A stretch of DNA of 64,000 nucleotides from Aplectana chamaeleonis (Eukaryota; Nematoda; Chromadorea; Rhabditida; Cosmocercidae). The notes beneath the pieces are model-generated. The model saw only the letters and a program-made list of their open reading frames with translations. It did not search any database and was not told where the DNA came from. The DNA lies in assembly GCA_029168955.1 (NCBI GenBank), contig JAPDOI010000290.1, forward strand, positions 558,001 through 622,000, read 5' to 3'. This document shows, in pieces, positions 12,967-24,011 of this stretch. Position 1 is the stretch's first letter; each line of letters opens with the position of its first letter. A program made the translations under genes and the position numbers.

Positions 12967-13328
12967 GTGGAGGAAAGAAGACCACCTCCGTGCAAACCGA
13001 CAACAATCCTTCCGCGGAGAGGGTTTTTGTCATCGGAGAGGTGCTGGCTGTCCGCAGCTCTCCTGAAGATCCTACTGCAAAGAACCGGCGTCGAGAGGAA
13101 CCCAGGACCCGCGAAAAAGAAGAAGTACCCATGTGCCACATGCGACAGAGATGTCAATTGGTATGGAACCAGCATCCAATGTTTTGGATGCCAAAGGTGG
13201 GTGCACTTCTCTTGTTCGGGTCTCAGTTCTGTGAGGCACCACGATTCTTCCTTTCGTTGTATTGTGTGCTCCGCCTCCAGTAACTCCAATTCCTCATCTA
13301 CCAACCGCCCCCTCTTTATTGTACATAT
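12967..13328 (+). pseudogene. B: 2A-like motif and PHD finger (5' part of polyprotein)
   Basis: This frame carries GVERNPGP followed by a C4HC3 PHD-type zinc finger (CATC...CFGC...H..C...C..C) and the linker before the endonuclease. It is cut at IVHI by the insertion of T1 and resumes at 22986 with the rest of INLNGLR. The frame opens with GTG and has no in-frame ATG upstream of the motif. Confidence 0.8.
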
Positions 13329-13369
13329 TATACTTGGGCCGAATCGAATGACCGAATCATCATCCGATT

Positions 13370-13560
13370 GAAAAAAGTCGACTTCGATTAAATCGACTAA
13401 GTCGACTAATCGAAAAGTGGAGAATCCGGCTGAATCGAAAAGTCGATCATTCGAAAAAAGGGCGACTTTCGGATTACTCGAAGAGTCGATCATTCGAAAA
13501 AGGGCGATTTTCGGATATGTCGAGAAGTCGATCATTCGAAAAGAGTAATATCCGGCTTAT
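13370..13560. repeat. T1 left subterminal repeats
   Basis: Several imperfect direct repeats containing GTCGATCATTCGAAAA occur at a spacing of about 45 bp. They match the larger array at the right end of T1 and are plausibly transposase-binding sites. That role is inference from position only. Confidence 0.75.
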
Positions 13561-14292
13561 TCGAAATTTTTTTGCCGCTCCCAAGACTACCTGGTATACT
13601 TGTTATCCGGAGATAATTCTTCGAATAATGGATCGATTCAGATATTGCCGATTTGAATTTTTTCGGATATTGGTTCAATTCAGATATTGAGTTTTTTCAA
13701 ATTTTCGGTTAGTGGATCGATTCAAATAATGCCATTTCTTCAATGATTCGGATACGGATATCCGCTCGGATATTTTCGGAACAAAGATGAGGCAAAACGG
13801 TGAAAACTAAACCAGGCACTCAAGTCAAGTCTATGAAAACATCCATAATTGAGCAAACATTAGTCCTTCATTGCATTCGCAGCATGTTCACATTGACTTA
13901 CTTGACTTAATCGGTAGGCTTTCGCCTGACGCGGTCATTCCGCATCTTAACCGAGGTGTGCCATCCTAGTAGTCAGCCGTGTCCTTTGTCACGATCCTCA
14001 GCCACAATTTAAACACAATCCATCCATTGATCACCATTGCACTTCCTGCGAAGTAAAACATCGCGCCTGAATTGCCTTTCAATGCCGAGTGATTTCAAAT
14101 CCTCCTTCACCACATCCGTCCAAAACTTTCGCCTACGTCCAGGCGGCCGTTTCCAGACAGGACTTGGAAGCATCCTTAGAGCGTGTTGAACAAGACGATC
14201 TGGCGGTCTTCTTAAAATATGCCCCAACAGACGAAGACTACCTTCCGTTGCCGCTTGAGATGGCATTGGGAGATGTTGGCACCTCCCTCGTG

Positions 14293-15426
14293 TCAAACGT
14301 AGATGTAAGGCGTCAATCTCGTTGTAGAGATCTTCGTTGTGGCACATCCGCGGCCAGAAATATCCGAGCAACGTCTAAACAGCTTCCTCTCTGTGCGATC
14401 CAACCTTTCCATCAGCGTCTTCGGTGCTGCCCACGTCTCCGATCCGTACATCATGATAGGGCGAATAGCGGATAAGTAGACGCGCAACTTGACTTCCTTC
14501 GCGATGGGGGTAGACCACAAACACTTGGTTAGAGAATTGAATGCAGACGTAGCTTTCGCACATCGTTGTTGAATATCCGCTACATAACTACCATCGTTCT
14601 TCAGCAAACAGCCCAAATAACAGAAATCGTACACCAGTTCGATACCTTGTCCATCCACACAAACTCCCGTAGAAGGCCTCTGAGAGACCCACATCTGCTT
14701 GCATTTGTCCGGACGAAGAAGAAGTCCATAGTCAGCGGCATACTTCGAAACGAGGTTCACAAGCCTTTGCAGTTTTGCGTTGTTTTCAGCGAATAACACA
14801 ATGCCATCGGCGTACTCCAGGTCGACAAGAGAGCGTCCTGATGGTGTTAGGATCACGTCCGCAGGAAACTGTTCTGCAACTCTACGCATGATGTCATCAA
14901 CGGCAAAGTTGAATAGGAAAGGTCCTGCTACAGCTCCTTGCCTTACTCCTGTTCTCACCTCGAAAGCTGACGTAAATCCGACAGGCGTACGAACTGCTGC
15001 TGTTGTTCCTTTGTTCATGTCCTCGATTAGTCGAACATACTTTTCCGGGACTCCATCGGCTCGCAGAGCGTTGAGCAATCGATCACGATGAGGAGAGTCG
15101 AATGCGGCTTCAAAGTCCAAAAAAGCAAGGTGTAATGGCTTCGAATACCGCTGCCACGATTCGATTACTCTTCCCACAACGAACACTTGGTCGATGGTCG
15201 ATCTTCCAGGTCGAAAACCGGCTTGCTCCTCTCTAGTCGTTTCCTCACGATGTTTGATGAGTCGCTCGAGAATGATACGTTCTAAAACCTTGTACATGAC
15301 ACGAAGTAGAGAGATTCCTCTGTAGTTCTTAGGATCCGTGACGGATAGCTTCTTGTGAAGAGGTACGATGATCGCATGTCTCCACGAATCGGGTATCCTT
15401 TCGCTCATAGGTGTCACAGATGGCAC
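14293..15426 (-). pseudogene. R1 reverse transcriptase
   Basis: A 377-codon open frame with the RTE-type RT: IIVPLHKK, KNYRGISLL, EEQAGFRPGRSTIDQVF, LAFLDFEAAFDS, VRQGAVAGPFLF and the C-terminal YGSETW / LDRTERKLFRRC motifs. The catalytic box reads LEYADG instead of YADD, so the second of the two catalytic aspartates is lost. A frame change near 14295-14370 leads into a short in-clade tail (LLGHILRRPPDRLVQHAL). The first codons follow a frame change from the upstream piece near 15380. Confidence 0.9.
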
Positions 15427-16246
15427 AGATGGTGTTGGTCAATTCACGAATCCCAGACGGAGGAAGAGCTTTCAGCATTTCAGCAGTGATGTTGTCATCT
15501 CCACCTGCCTTTCCATTCTTCATTTTCCGGACACAATTCGAAACTTCAGCCTCAGTCGGCGGTTCCTCACTGACATCGTAATGTGCTCTCTGAACATGCG
15601 GCAGCTCTGGTACTGACGGCGCTGGACGATTCAGTAGTGAACTGAAGTAATCCTTCCATAATGGCAGCGTCGCATCACCAACTGCAACTCCATTGGTAGT
15701 GTTGAGGACAGCAGAACATCTCTTCATCTTGCCGCTATACTGTCGTAACAACGTGTAGGCTTTCCTCGGATTCTTCTCCTCCCAATCCTTCTCAAACTCC
15801 TTAGCTCCACACGTCCATTCTCGTTCGCGGTCATTTTGAAGCTGCCGACGCAACTTCCTCCTGAGACGCTTCTCCTCCACGAAGTTTCCTGCAGTTCGGA
15901 GAGCACATACTTTGTTGTAAGTAGATGTTGTTTCCTCTGAGACGTAGGCGAGCTTCTTCCTGGGCTGTACAACCGGGAGTGCCTCTTTCGAAGCGTCCTG
16001 GATGCACTTGACGAAAGAGTCTGCGTCGCAAAGTTTCTTCTTAGTCCGTACTCCAATATGAACAGAAACGCGTTGTCGGAATTTCCTTCTGCATTCTTCA
16101 TCCCTGAGACTTGTCGTATCAATCCTCTGGAGAGGCTTAGCCCCTCGCTTCCTCTTATGAATCCTCGCAGTGAAGTTCAACAGAACTGGACGGTGATCCG
16201 AATCGAATGCGACATCCCACACAGCTCTAGATCTTCGAATGTCCAA
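15329..16246 (-). pseudogene. R1 endonuclease C-terminus and linker to RT
   Basis: A 305-codon frame starting in the endonuclease (DSDHRPVLLNF carries the SDH active-site motif). It passes through a lysine/arginine-rich linker to the RT N-terminal region (VSNCVRKMKNGKAGGDDNITAEML). It is separated from the preceding piece by a frame change near 16240 and from the RT piece by another near 15380. Confidence 0.85.
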
Positions 16247-16950
16247 TACTGGAATATTCCTCGTCAGAACAGTCGAGCTGTAGTTTCAAAGTTGTCATCT
16301 TCCGCTTCCGCTGCTCTTCCAGAGATAGCTGGGTTGGTCCCTGCCACGTAAGCTGATGGCGGCGATGATTCCTCTTGAATGTCGATGCAATAATCAGACC
16401 ACTGCGTTCACACAAGTCGACAAGGCGGTAGCCATTGTCCGATGTTTGCTCCACTGGGAAGAACCATTTACCGAGTACTTCGGATTCCTGATCAAGTCCC
16501 ATCTTCGCGTTTGCGTCGATTCCCACCACAACAGCATGTTGACAAGGTATCCTGGCTAGCAACGTATTGAGTTCCCAGTAGAAGGCATCCTTGGAATTGT
16601 CTTCGGCGGTTTCAGTAGGCGCATGAGCACTCACTATCCACAGATTGAATCCTCTGTGATCCCGCAGTCGCACAAATGCATTCCTACACGACGTTGAACC
16701 GAATTCCTCGATCATACCATTGTAGTCCTTCCTTACAGCTATCGCACAGCCTCCCACTCTCCTATCATCAGCGTCACCACAGTAGATGACGTACTCTCCG
16801 ACGTTGATGACTGGTCTATCCTTGAGGCGAGTTTCCTGCAAAGCAGCAAACGGTGCATGGAAGTAGCTCAGAAGATTGGACAACGCAGATTGTTGGATAT
16901 CACTCGACAATGAACGGCAATACAGGGTGGCGAAATTGTGGCGAAATTCA
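16227..16950 (-). pseudogene. R1 endonuclease N-terminal part
   Basis: The endonuclease begins with a degraded CRSLSSD motif typical of RTE proteins. It continues with LQETRLKD, YCGDADDRRVGGCAIAVRKD and VVGIDANAKMG. The apparent N-terminal lysine run of the open frame is only the GAA tail of element C read through, so the true start is upstream of the C insertion and is lost. Confidence 0.85.
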
Positions 16951-16998
16951 CATAGAAACATCTTCTTCTTCTTCTTTGCAGCCACATCGAGAGTTTTG

Positions 16999-18154
16999 TC
17001 ATAGGTTGAGGAACTGGGCGACCAGTAATGGATTCGTCCATAGGTCCATTGTGGTCAGCGTGGTTGGTCTCTCCGGACAATTAAACAGATGTGCCGTATC
17101 GTGGCCTTGCCATCCACAGTCTCGACAAACGTCCGATTTGCTGCTGTCAATCTTGCTGACGTGAGCCATAAGCATAGTAGTGACCACAGCGCAGCGATGC
17201 CAGGGTGCATCTGGCCCTCCTTTCGAGTTGAGACTCGGATGTGCAGACACGGGGCGGCGCCACTCCCAGGATGAGATTTACTGCAGCCCTTTCCAGATGA
17301 CACCGTACGAATTGTGTGTGCTCCTCGCGCAATAGACGGAGTCGTTCTTGCTGTGAGTCGTGCGATCTTTGCAGACTGACTTTGCTTGGAGCATCGGCGA
17401 ATGGCTTTCTGATGTCTCTCTCCTTGACAGGTTTCAGCACTCTCCATGAGGGGTGGTTGGGTTGCTTTACGATATTGATGAATTGTTGGGCCTGGAGCTG
17501 ACAGTGCTCCTTTACTAGCAATAATCGTGTCTCCGCATGCAAGTGCTCGACTGGGGAACTTCTTGCACATCCGGTAGCTGTACGAATTGCGGCATTCTGT
17601 ACACGCTGCATTTTGGTCCAGGAGGCTTCTGATACCAAGAGCTGCCACACCGGTGCAGCGTACTCCAGAGCGGGCTGAAGTATGGCCTTGTAGGTCCTGA
17701 TAATAGTTTCCTTGCTACTGCCCCGTGATGTACCGCCCAAGGCTCTGAGCACATTAAGCTTCGCTTTGACAACGGCCTGCTTCTGCTCGGTGTTCTTGTG
17801 AAACTTGAGTGATGGATCGAGCACCACACCGAGCAGTTTGGGAAAGCGAGCAGCAGGCAATCGATCTCCGTCCCACTCGACATGCGGCTGGGCGCTGTGC
17901 TCTGATGGATCCGTTGTGAGTACGGATACCAACGATTTGGATGTCGAGATCTTTAGCATTTTGCGGTCGAAAAAGCTTTTCTGTGTGACCAGGTACTCAT
18001 TGATCTTGGAGGCGGCCACATTTATATCTCGATCCCGACACATTATTGTCATATCATCGGCATAGGCGACCACCTTGATATCCTGGGGAGGGGCGGGCAT
18101 GTCTTCGAGGTACAGACTGAAGAGAGCAGGCGATAAAACGCCGCCCTGCAGGAC
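16999..18154 (-). pseudogene. C polyprotein, RT palm/thumb and zinc tail
   Basis: The frame continues from the TGA through the RT palm with intact YADDMTIM and the thumb (FPKLLGVVLDPSLKFHKNTEQKQAVVKAKLNVLRALGG). It breaks near 17185, where two bases are missing relative to sister copies (GTAGTGACC against GTAGAGTGACC). The tail then continues in another frame to about 17000 with C-x2-C-x4-H-x3-H-x3-C (CRDCGWQGHDTAHLFNC). One stop and one 2-base deletion are the only disruptions I found in C. Confidence 0.88.
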
Positions 18155-20386
18155 TCAAGCTGCAATAGGAATACTATTAGATACATGGTTCTGGAACATA
18201 ACTCTGGCTCGTCTGCCCTTGATGAATGCAGATATCCAGCGTTTCTGCCACGGCGGTAATGATGACTTCAGTAAGTTGCTTGACAGAACTCCATGGTTTA
18301 CTGTGTCGAATGCCTTGGTAAGATCTAAGGCAACAGCCACAGTTCTCTGTGGCTTCTGGGCATTGAACCCATCGATGGCAAAACTTGTAATTTCCAATAG
18401 AGCTGTCGTGGTGAAATGCAGCTTTCTGAATCCGTGCTGAAACACCTGGTTCTCATTGTGCTCTGTAAGATCCTTTACGATCAGTTTTTCGGCTACCTTT
18501 GAAAACGTGGACAGCAAGCTAATGGGTCTGTATCCCTTTGCTGAAGCCTGAGGTTTCCCCGGCTTGGGCAGCGGCACAACGTTAGCTGTCTTCCAATTTT
18601 GTGGGATGGTGCACGATCTGAACGAGGTGTTTATCAAATCAGTGAGAAGCGGTAGGATTTCATTTGGTATCTTCTTCAAGACAGCAGGACATATCCCGTC
18701 TGGACCAACCGCTTTTGGATTCCGCATATCCTTTATAACCTTCTCAACTTGCGTCGAAGTGAACGCTTCGGCCGTGCTCATAAGCGGGAGGCGGCACAGC
18801 TCTCGTACAGTCACTCTGTTCTGCGGACCACGCTTTGCACTAGTGAAGAAAAAACTTCTACCGAGCGCATATGCGGCTTCTTTTCCTGATTTGAATACAC
18901 CGTTGTTGAATTCGATTGTGGAGACGGTAGCAGGCGAGCTCTTACCCGAAAGCTTTCGTAATACCTTCCAAGTGGCTGCACTATCCGTCTTGGAATCCAA
19001 CTGCCCGGTGAACTTTTCCCACTCTTCTTTCTTGTGCCTGTCTAAATCCTTTCTGATCTCATCGTCAAGTTCAGCAACGACGGGGTCCAGATGGTTGACC
19101 GCTCTCCTGGCATCTCTTGCCCTGATCTTATCGAGGATCTCCCTAGTGACATTTGGATAAAAAGTCTTGACGCGGCCGACAGGAATAGCCGCTTTCATGG
19201 CTCTGCGGATCGCGTCAGATAAATGACACTCTTTCTGGTGCACGTCGCCATTCCACGGGTAATTTGCCGACAGGCGAAGCGCAACTTCACTGAACAGGCT
19301 CCAGTCTGCTCGGCCTAAATTAAGATAAGAAAGTTGACGAACACCAGAATAAGGAGCGAGAGAGTTGGAGAGATCGATATGGAGAAAGACGGGGACATGG
19401 TCGCTTGGCAAAGTGGTTGGGGTGGACCATGAGCAAGAGTTAGAGAAGTTGGACGAGACAAGAGATATGTCTGGGCTGGAAGATCGGCCGTTGGAAGGGA
19501 GGCGAGTGGGCTGATCATCGTTTAAGATGACCAGGTCACACTCCCCTGCCCATTCTTCGACGTCATTTCCTCTAGCATCAGAGCCAAGAGACGAGCAAAA
19601 AGTGTGAGCGTTAAAATCGCCCGCGAAGACAACCGAAGATGAGATGGAGCAGTCGTTTAGCTGCTTAAGTAGAGGAATAGGATCGCAAGATGGGGGGGGG
19701 CATGAGGTAGTGGGAGGAATATATATGTTGGAAAGAGAAAGGGGTGTTTTAAGAGGGAGATGGATTGGAAGGTACTCGAGAGTACCATCCGTGGGGGTGT
19801 TGGGTATGAGGTGGGAGGGGAGAGAAGATAAAACAAAGGTTGAAACTCCTCCGCCAAGAGCTGACCTTGGAGCATGGAAGGCGATATAGCCCGGGATGTT
19901 AGGATGAGGACGGGTAGGGGATGGAGAGAGCTTGGTTTCTTGAACCATGATCACGTCTGGATGGTAAGTACGTGCGAAGAGAGAGAGCTCAGAAAGTTTG
20001 GCACGAAGGCCGTTGAGATTGATATGTACAATTGAAAGGGGGCGATATGAGGAAGAGGAATCAGAGTTGGTAGGTGACGAGCATATAACACAGCGAAAAG
20101 AAGAGTTATGATGCTTCACAGAACTGAGACCCGAACAAGAGAAGTGCACCCACCTTTGGCAACCAAAGCATTGGACGCTGGTCCCATTCCAAGTGACATT
20201 TCTGTCGCATGTGGCACATAGGTACTTCTTCTTTTTCTGAGCGGGTCCAGGATTCCTTTCCAGGCCGGCCCTTAGCAGGAGAATTCGAAGGAGAGACGCG
20301 GCCGTCCAGCAACTCTCCCATGACAAAAACCCTCTTTGTGGAGGGGGTGACGTCGGTTTGCATAGAGGTGATCTTCTTTCCTTCAC
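18155..20386 (-). pseudogene. C polyprotein, N-terminal two thirds (2A-like, PHD, endonuclease, RT fingers)
   Basis: 743 continuous codons. A 40-residue leader precedes GLERNPGP (residues 41-48, 20243-20266). A PHD-type C4HC3 finger spans about 57-103, with the pattern C-x2-C, C-x2-C, H-x2-C, C-x2-C. The APE endonuclease covers about 115-345 (MVQETKLS, GDFNAH, SSPDISLV, SDHVPVF). The RT then begins (AVGPDGICPAVLKK, GYRPISLLS, VFQHGFRKLHFTTTALL, LDLTKAFDTV). It ends at a TGA at 18155-18157, in the SIPIAAGVPQGG motif of sister copies. Translation downstream of this stop resumes in the same frame, so a single substitution interrupts it. No ATG lies in this frame before the zinc finger. Confidence 0.9.
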
Positions 20387-20421
20387 ACTGCCACGGCGTG
20401 AACGTACGACATCTCGGCAGC

Positions 20422-20599
20422 TACGAACATCAATCTTCAGAAATGCATATTAATAAAAATATGAAAACAAATCTTCAATTACTCTATCGTCTTTGGGAGG
20501 CACAGTCTTATCCATACACAGGTTTTTCAGAACAACTAGCTAGTAAAAAGTATGCAAAGCAACTATACAAAGAACTTCTACACTGAATAGCTAGCCATT
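20422..20599 (+). other. T2 interior with a possible short coding remnant
   Basis: A frame ending at 20586 reads MKTNLQLLYRLWEAQ...KKYAKQLYKELLH before a TGA. The composition is protein-like but too short to assign. It could be the end of a lost T2 gene or chance. Nothing else is visible here. Confidence 0.2.
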
Positions 20600-20937
20600 T
20601 TGTCATCTCACTTGACCATGCCCATTATTCCGCGCCGCAACGACTCTTTCGATTTCGGAAGGAGGAGGAAAGCCCTGGGCTAATGTACTAAATAGAATGT
20701 GGTGCGAAAACATGGGCATGGCCGAGTGCAATTTAACCGAATTTATTCGATTTTATCCAAATATTATCTGAAATTTTACCCGAATTTTATCCGATTTCAT
20801 CAGAATTTTATCCTAACTTTTGACCCTTCGGATAATGGTTCGATTCAGATACCGCCGATTTTGAATTTTCCGGATATTGGTTCGATTCGGATATCCGGCC
20901 GGATATTCGAAAACGAGTGATTCGGATACTAAGTATA

Positions 20938-21543
20938 GTACCTGGTTACTGAGAAAGATGTTGGAAATGCCAGCTACTCCATCTGAGCACATTTTTCTAA
21001 TTTGCGCGTAACCAATGCAGAATTTTTGTAGCCGCAGACAAACATAATTGATGCCTTCTTTCCACTATCTAATTAGCTTTTTTTCTCATTTCTACGTGTG
21101 CGCAACGTTCTATGAGTTTTATACTGGATAAAGAGCTCATAAGATTTTTAATAAAGATGTCTGAATGGAAATGAAAATGGGGAAACTGTGGGCGAATTAT
21201 GCTGATAATCGAGGAGGAAAATTGTCATATTAGAGGGATCGTACGCGTAGAAAACCATAGGTTTTTTCATATTCTGTATAGCTTGGCTTCTTTAGTGAAA
21301 GAAAATGTCGGACGAGTCTCTGAAAATCTTCATTTTTTAAAGAGAAACCAGTCTGAGTACACTGTAAAAAAGACTTGAAGTTCGCGCCAAAATCGTTTTT
21401 GAAGTTTTCCTGCATGTGGAGTTTGGGCCATAGTTGTTTTAAAGTTGTTTGACAGTCCCATCAACATTCTATGAGAAAGTGGTATATGATGGACCAGAAA
21501 GGCTATATGATCGACCCCATAGCGCCTTTCAGTTAGCCGCAGC
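20938..21543. other. T1 interior, no gene recognised
   Basis: About 600 bases of T1's own AT-rich sequence. No open frame over 61 codons and no motif that I recognise. Confidence 0.4.
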
Positions 21544-22009
21544 TTTTGAAGGCAGTGTTCACGATAAATCTCATATTCGAGTTCGACTCAAAAATGGGGT
21601 CGTTCGGTCGTGAGCTATCCAATAGTGAATGAACAGCGGAGAAAAGCGCTCAGAATAAGCTAAAATAGCTGTTTGTAACGTTCTGGGCGTTTACGAGCTT
21701 ACGGGCCCTGCTAGATTCCGCAAGTGCGCGCTAATGGCGAAACGTGCGCGAATAGATCGAGCTGAAACATGGCAAAGTTCCTTGGCAATTTGTCATCGAA
21801 AACATCCGCGGTGCCACAAGCTCGTCAGAACGAGGCGGGCGGGCTAAGAGCAGGCGTACTGGGCTAACTAAGTCTTTTCGCCGTCGTTTTTATCGATTTC
21901 TGGCCCGTTTCCGCTGCTTTTTTTACCCTCTCCCCTCTAGCATCTGCCAGCGTAGCATATTTCACACTAAAAACTTGAAAGCGAGATTCATCGTGAACGC
22001 TGCTTTTAG
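21544..22009. mobile_element. MITE M1 of the AAGGCAGTGTTCACGAT family
   Basis: The left end TTTTGAAGGCAGTGTTCACG and right end CGTGAACGCTGCTTTTA are inverted repeats. The same termini frame M2 (57324-57690) and, more diverged, M3 (62466-62957). The element is about 466 bp and non-coding. Confidence 0.7.
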
Positions 22010-22621
22010 AAGCTGAAATAGGCCTCGTCTGATATCTGAGCTAGGTATGGGGTGTCAGCTTGTGCGCTACATTGAGAAAGTCGCGACGCATCCGCGCGCG
22101 CACGAGGAAAGAGGGCAATCCTAATCAAAGCTCTGTTCATACAGTCAGCGCAGATCGCACTGATACGTTGCGTTCCCTGTTGTGCGGTAGCGCACGCTCG
22201 GTGCCCGCATGTTATACCACGTGGCACCTAGTTTACACTAACCGTCGATAGGAACCGCCAAGTATTAGCATGATCCGTGCAGACTGTATACTCGTTGCCC
22301 CATACCTCGGCGACCTTAGGAGACTAACTTAAGTTTCAAAGTGTTACTTCCCCGCCGCTGTTCCCCCGGACAATAGCCGTTAGACCCTGAAGCCTGCTTC
22401 CAAAATTATCGATTCTTTCATTTTTTTAAAGAACTCCCTAAAACGCAAGTAATTCCTAGTGAATCCTTCCAACTTTTTTGTGCTTATGCTATTCTTTTTT
22501 CGCATTCCGATTTCATAAATATGCGCAAAAATATGTAATGGAGCTGTTACGGGAACGAAAAAGTCAATTAGGCTGTCACGTCTTGATGTACCGTCTGAAT
22601 GGCTGAATGGAAGAGTAGGTA
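22010..22621. other. T1 interior between M1 and the right subterminal array
   Basis: GC-richer first half (22050-22240) with GCGCACG-like runs and an AT-rich second half. The open frames on both strands show no family resemblance. Confidence 0.35.
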
Positions 22622-22974
22622 ATTTTTTGAAAAAGTCGACTTTTTATTCGAAAAGTCGATCATTCGAAAAAGTGGGGTTTTCGACTTATCCGAAAAGTCG
22701 ATCATTCGAAAAGTGGAAATTCCGGCTAAATCGAAAAGTCGATCATTCAAAAAAATTTGTTGTTCGACTTATTCGAAAAGGTCGATCACTCGAAAAGTTG
22801 AGATTTTGGCTAAATCGAAAAGTCGATTATTCGAAAAAACGTGATTTTCGACTTATTCGAAAAGGTCGATCACTCGAAAAGTTGAGATTTTGGCTAAATC
22901 GGAAAGTCGATCATTCGAAAAAGTCTAATTTTCGACTTATTCGAAAAGTCGATCATTCGAAAAAATTTCCATTT
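22622..22974. repeat. T1 right subterminal array, 42-44 bp units
   Basis: About eight direct copies of TCGAAAAGTCGATCATTCGA-type sequence, spaced 42-44 bp. Because 42 is a multiple of three, a 119-codon open frame with a 14-residue repeat appears on the plus strand. I treat it as a by-product of periodicity. The array abuts the right TIR of T1. Confidence 0.85.
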
Positions 22975-23159
22975 GCCCAAGTATAGTACATATCAATCTC
23001 AACGGCCTTCGCTCCAAGCTTTCTGATTTATCTCTCTTCGCCCGTACTCATCACCCGGATGTTATCATGGTTCAGGAAACCAAACTCTCTCCCTCTGCTA
23101 CCTCTCCACATCCAAACATCCCGGGCTATACAGCATATCATAATCCTAGGTCATCTTAG

Positions 23160-24011
23160 GGAGGCGGAGTCTCTACTTTTGTTCTGTCCTCTCTTCCCTC
23201 TCACATCATTCCAAACACTCCAGTGGATGGCACTCTCGAGTACATCCCCATCCATCTACCTCTAAAAACTCCACTTTCTCTTTTCAATATATACATTCCT
23301 CCTCCTACATCCTGCCCACCAACCTACAACCCTATCCCTCTACTCAAGCAGCTCTTTGACTACTCTCTATCTCCCTCAGTTGTATTTGCGGGTGACTTCA
23401 ATGCTCACACGTTCTGCTCGTCGCTCGATTCTGATGCTAGAGGAAATGACGTCGAAGAATGGGCGGACGAGTGCGACCTGGTTATCCTTAACGATGGCCA
23501 GCCCACTCGTCTCCCTGCCTACGGTCGATTCTCCAGCCCAGACATCTCCCTTGTCTCTTCTAATCTCTCTAATGCCTGCTCTTGGTCTACATCCACAACT
23601 CTCTCCAGTGATCACATTCCGGTCTCTGTCAATATCGATCTCTCTAACTCTCTTGCTCCCTATACAGGTGTTCGTCATCGTTCTTATCTCAATTTAGGCC
23701 TTGCAGACTGGAGCCTGTTCAGGGAGGCTGCACTCCGCCAAGCGGCCGAATACCCGTGGAATGGCACCGTACACCAGAAGGAGCGCCACCTCTCTGATGC
23801 CATTCGGGAGGCGATGAAAGCTGCGATCCCTGAAGGTCGTGTCAAGACCTTCCTTCTCAATGTCACCAGGGAGACACTGCAGAAGATAAGGACAAGGGAC
23901 GCAAAGAGAGCTGCTAATCATCTTGACCCAGACATTGCCGAGCTGGATAATGAGATCAGGATGGGCCTTGATAGGCACAAGAATCCCGGGAAAAGTTCAC
24001 TGAGAATATGA
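23160..24011 (+). pseudogene. B endonuclease domain
   Basis: Frame from about 23223 to 24011, with the preceding codons interrupted by TAG at 23158-23160. It carries PLSLFNIYIPP, VVFAGDFNAHTFCSSL, FSSPDISLVSSNLSNACSW and SSDHIPVSVNID, which are the APE-type endonuclease motifs including GDFNAH and SDH. It continues into the linker (YPWNGTVHQKERHLSDAI, RVKTFLLNVTRETLQKIRTRDAKRAANHLDP). It is lost at a frame change near 23990. Confidence 0.85.

Larger units (their letters stand above)
13905..16960 (-). mobile_element. R1: RTE-clade retrotransposon remnant
   Basis: A minus-strand element with an APE endonuclease followed directly by an RT, as in RTE-1/BovB elements. The ORF order is 16960 towards about 14010. 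The 5' end is cut by the insertion of C at 16961. The 3' boundary is unclear, with no simple-repeat tail visible near 13900. It lies wholly within T2. Confidence 0.85.
16961..20421 (-). mobile_element. Retrotransposon C, least damaged full-length copy
   Basis: 3,461 bp from GCTGCCGAGATG (20421, minus strand) to the GAA-rich tail at 16961. The flanks TAGAAACATC (16953-16962) and TACGAACATC (20422-20431) match at 8 of 10 positions and are probably an aged TSD. It sits inside T2 and cuts off the 5' end of R1. Read from the GTG at 20386 its polyprotein would be about 1,130 aa. Confidence 0.92.
13595..20937. mobile_element. T2: related DNA transposon nested in T1
   Basis: The left end TATACTTGTTATCC (13595-13608) and right end GGATACTAAGTATA (20924-20937) are imperfect inverted repeats. 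The flank is TACCTGG on both sides (13588-13594 and 20939-20945), 7 of 8 positions if an 8-bp duplication is assumed. The subterminal zones are rich in CGGATAT and TCGATTCAGATA, at 13610-13780 and 20820-20925. The TATACTT start is shared with T1 and T3, so they form one superfamily. About 0.8 kb of its own sequence remains outside R1 and C. Confidence 0.75.
13329..22985. mobile_element. T1: TIR DNA transposon with 8-bp duplication, host of T2
   Basis: The left terminus TATACTTGGGC (13329-13339) and right terminus GCCCAAGTATA (22975-22985) are perfect 11-bp inverted repeats. They are flanked by the 8-bp duplication GTACATAT (13321-13328 and 22986-22993). Removing T1 restores element B at exactly this point. 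Both ends carry tandem subterminal repeats with GTCGATCATTCGAAAA. After removing T2 (7.3 kb) about 2.3 kb remains, with no recognisable transposase, so T1 is probably non-autonomous. The 8-bp duplication would fit hAT- or P-like transposition, but the superfamily is not established. Confidence 0.85.

Noticed and set aside
12885..13535. 216-codon minus-strand frame
   Set aside because: It is antisense to the B zinc-finger region and then reads through T1 subterminal repeats; the two parts are unrelated.
22627..22986. 119-codon frame with a 14-residue repeat
   Set aside because: Produced by the 42-bp periodicity of the T1 subterminal array; lies on transposon-end DNA.
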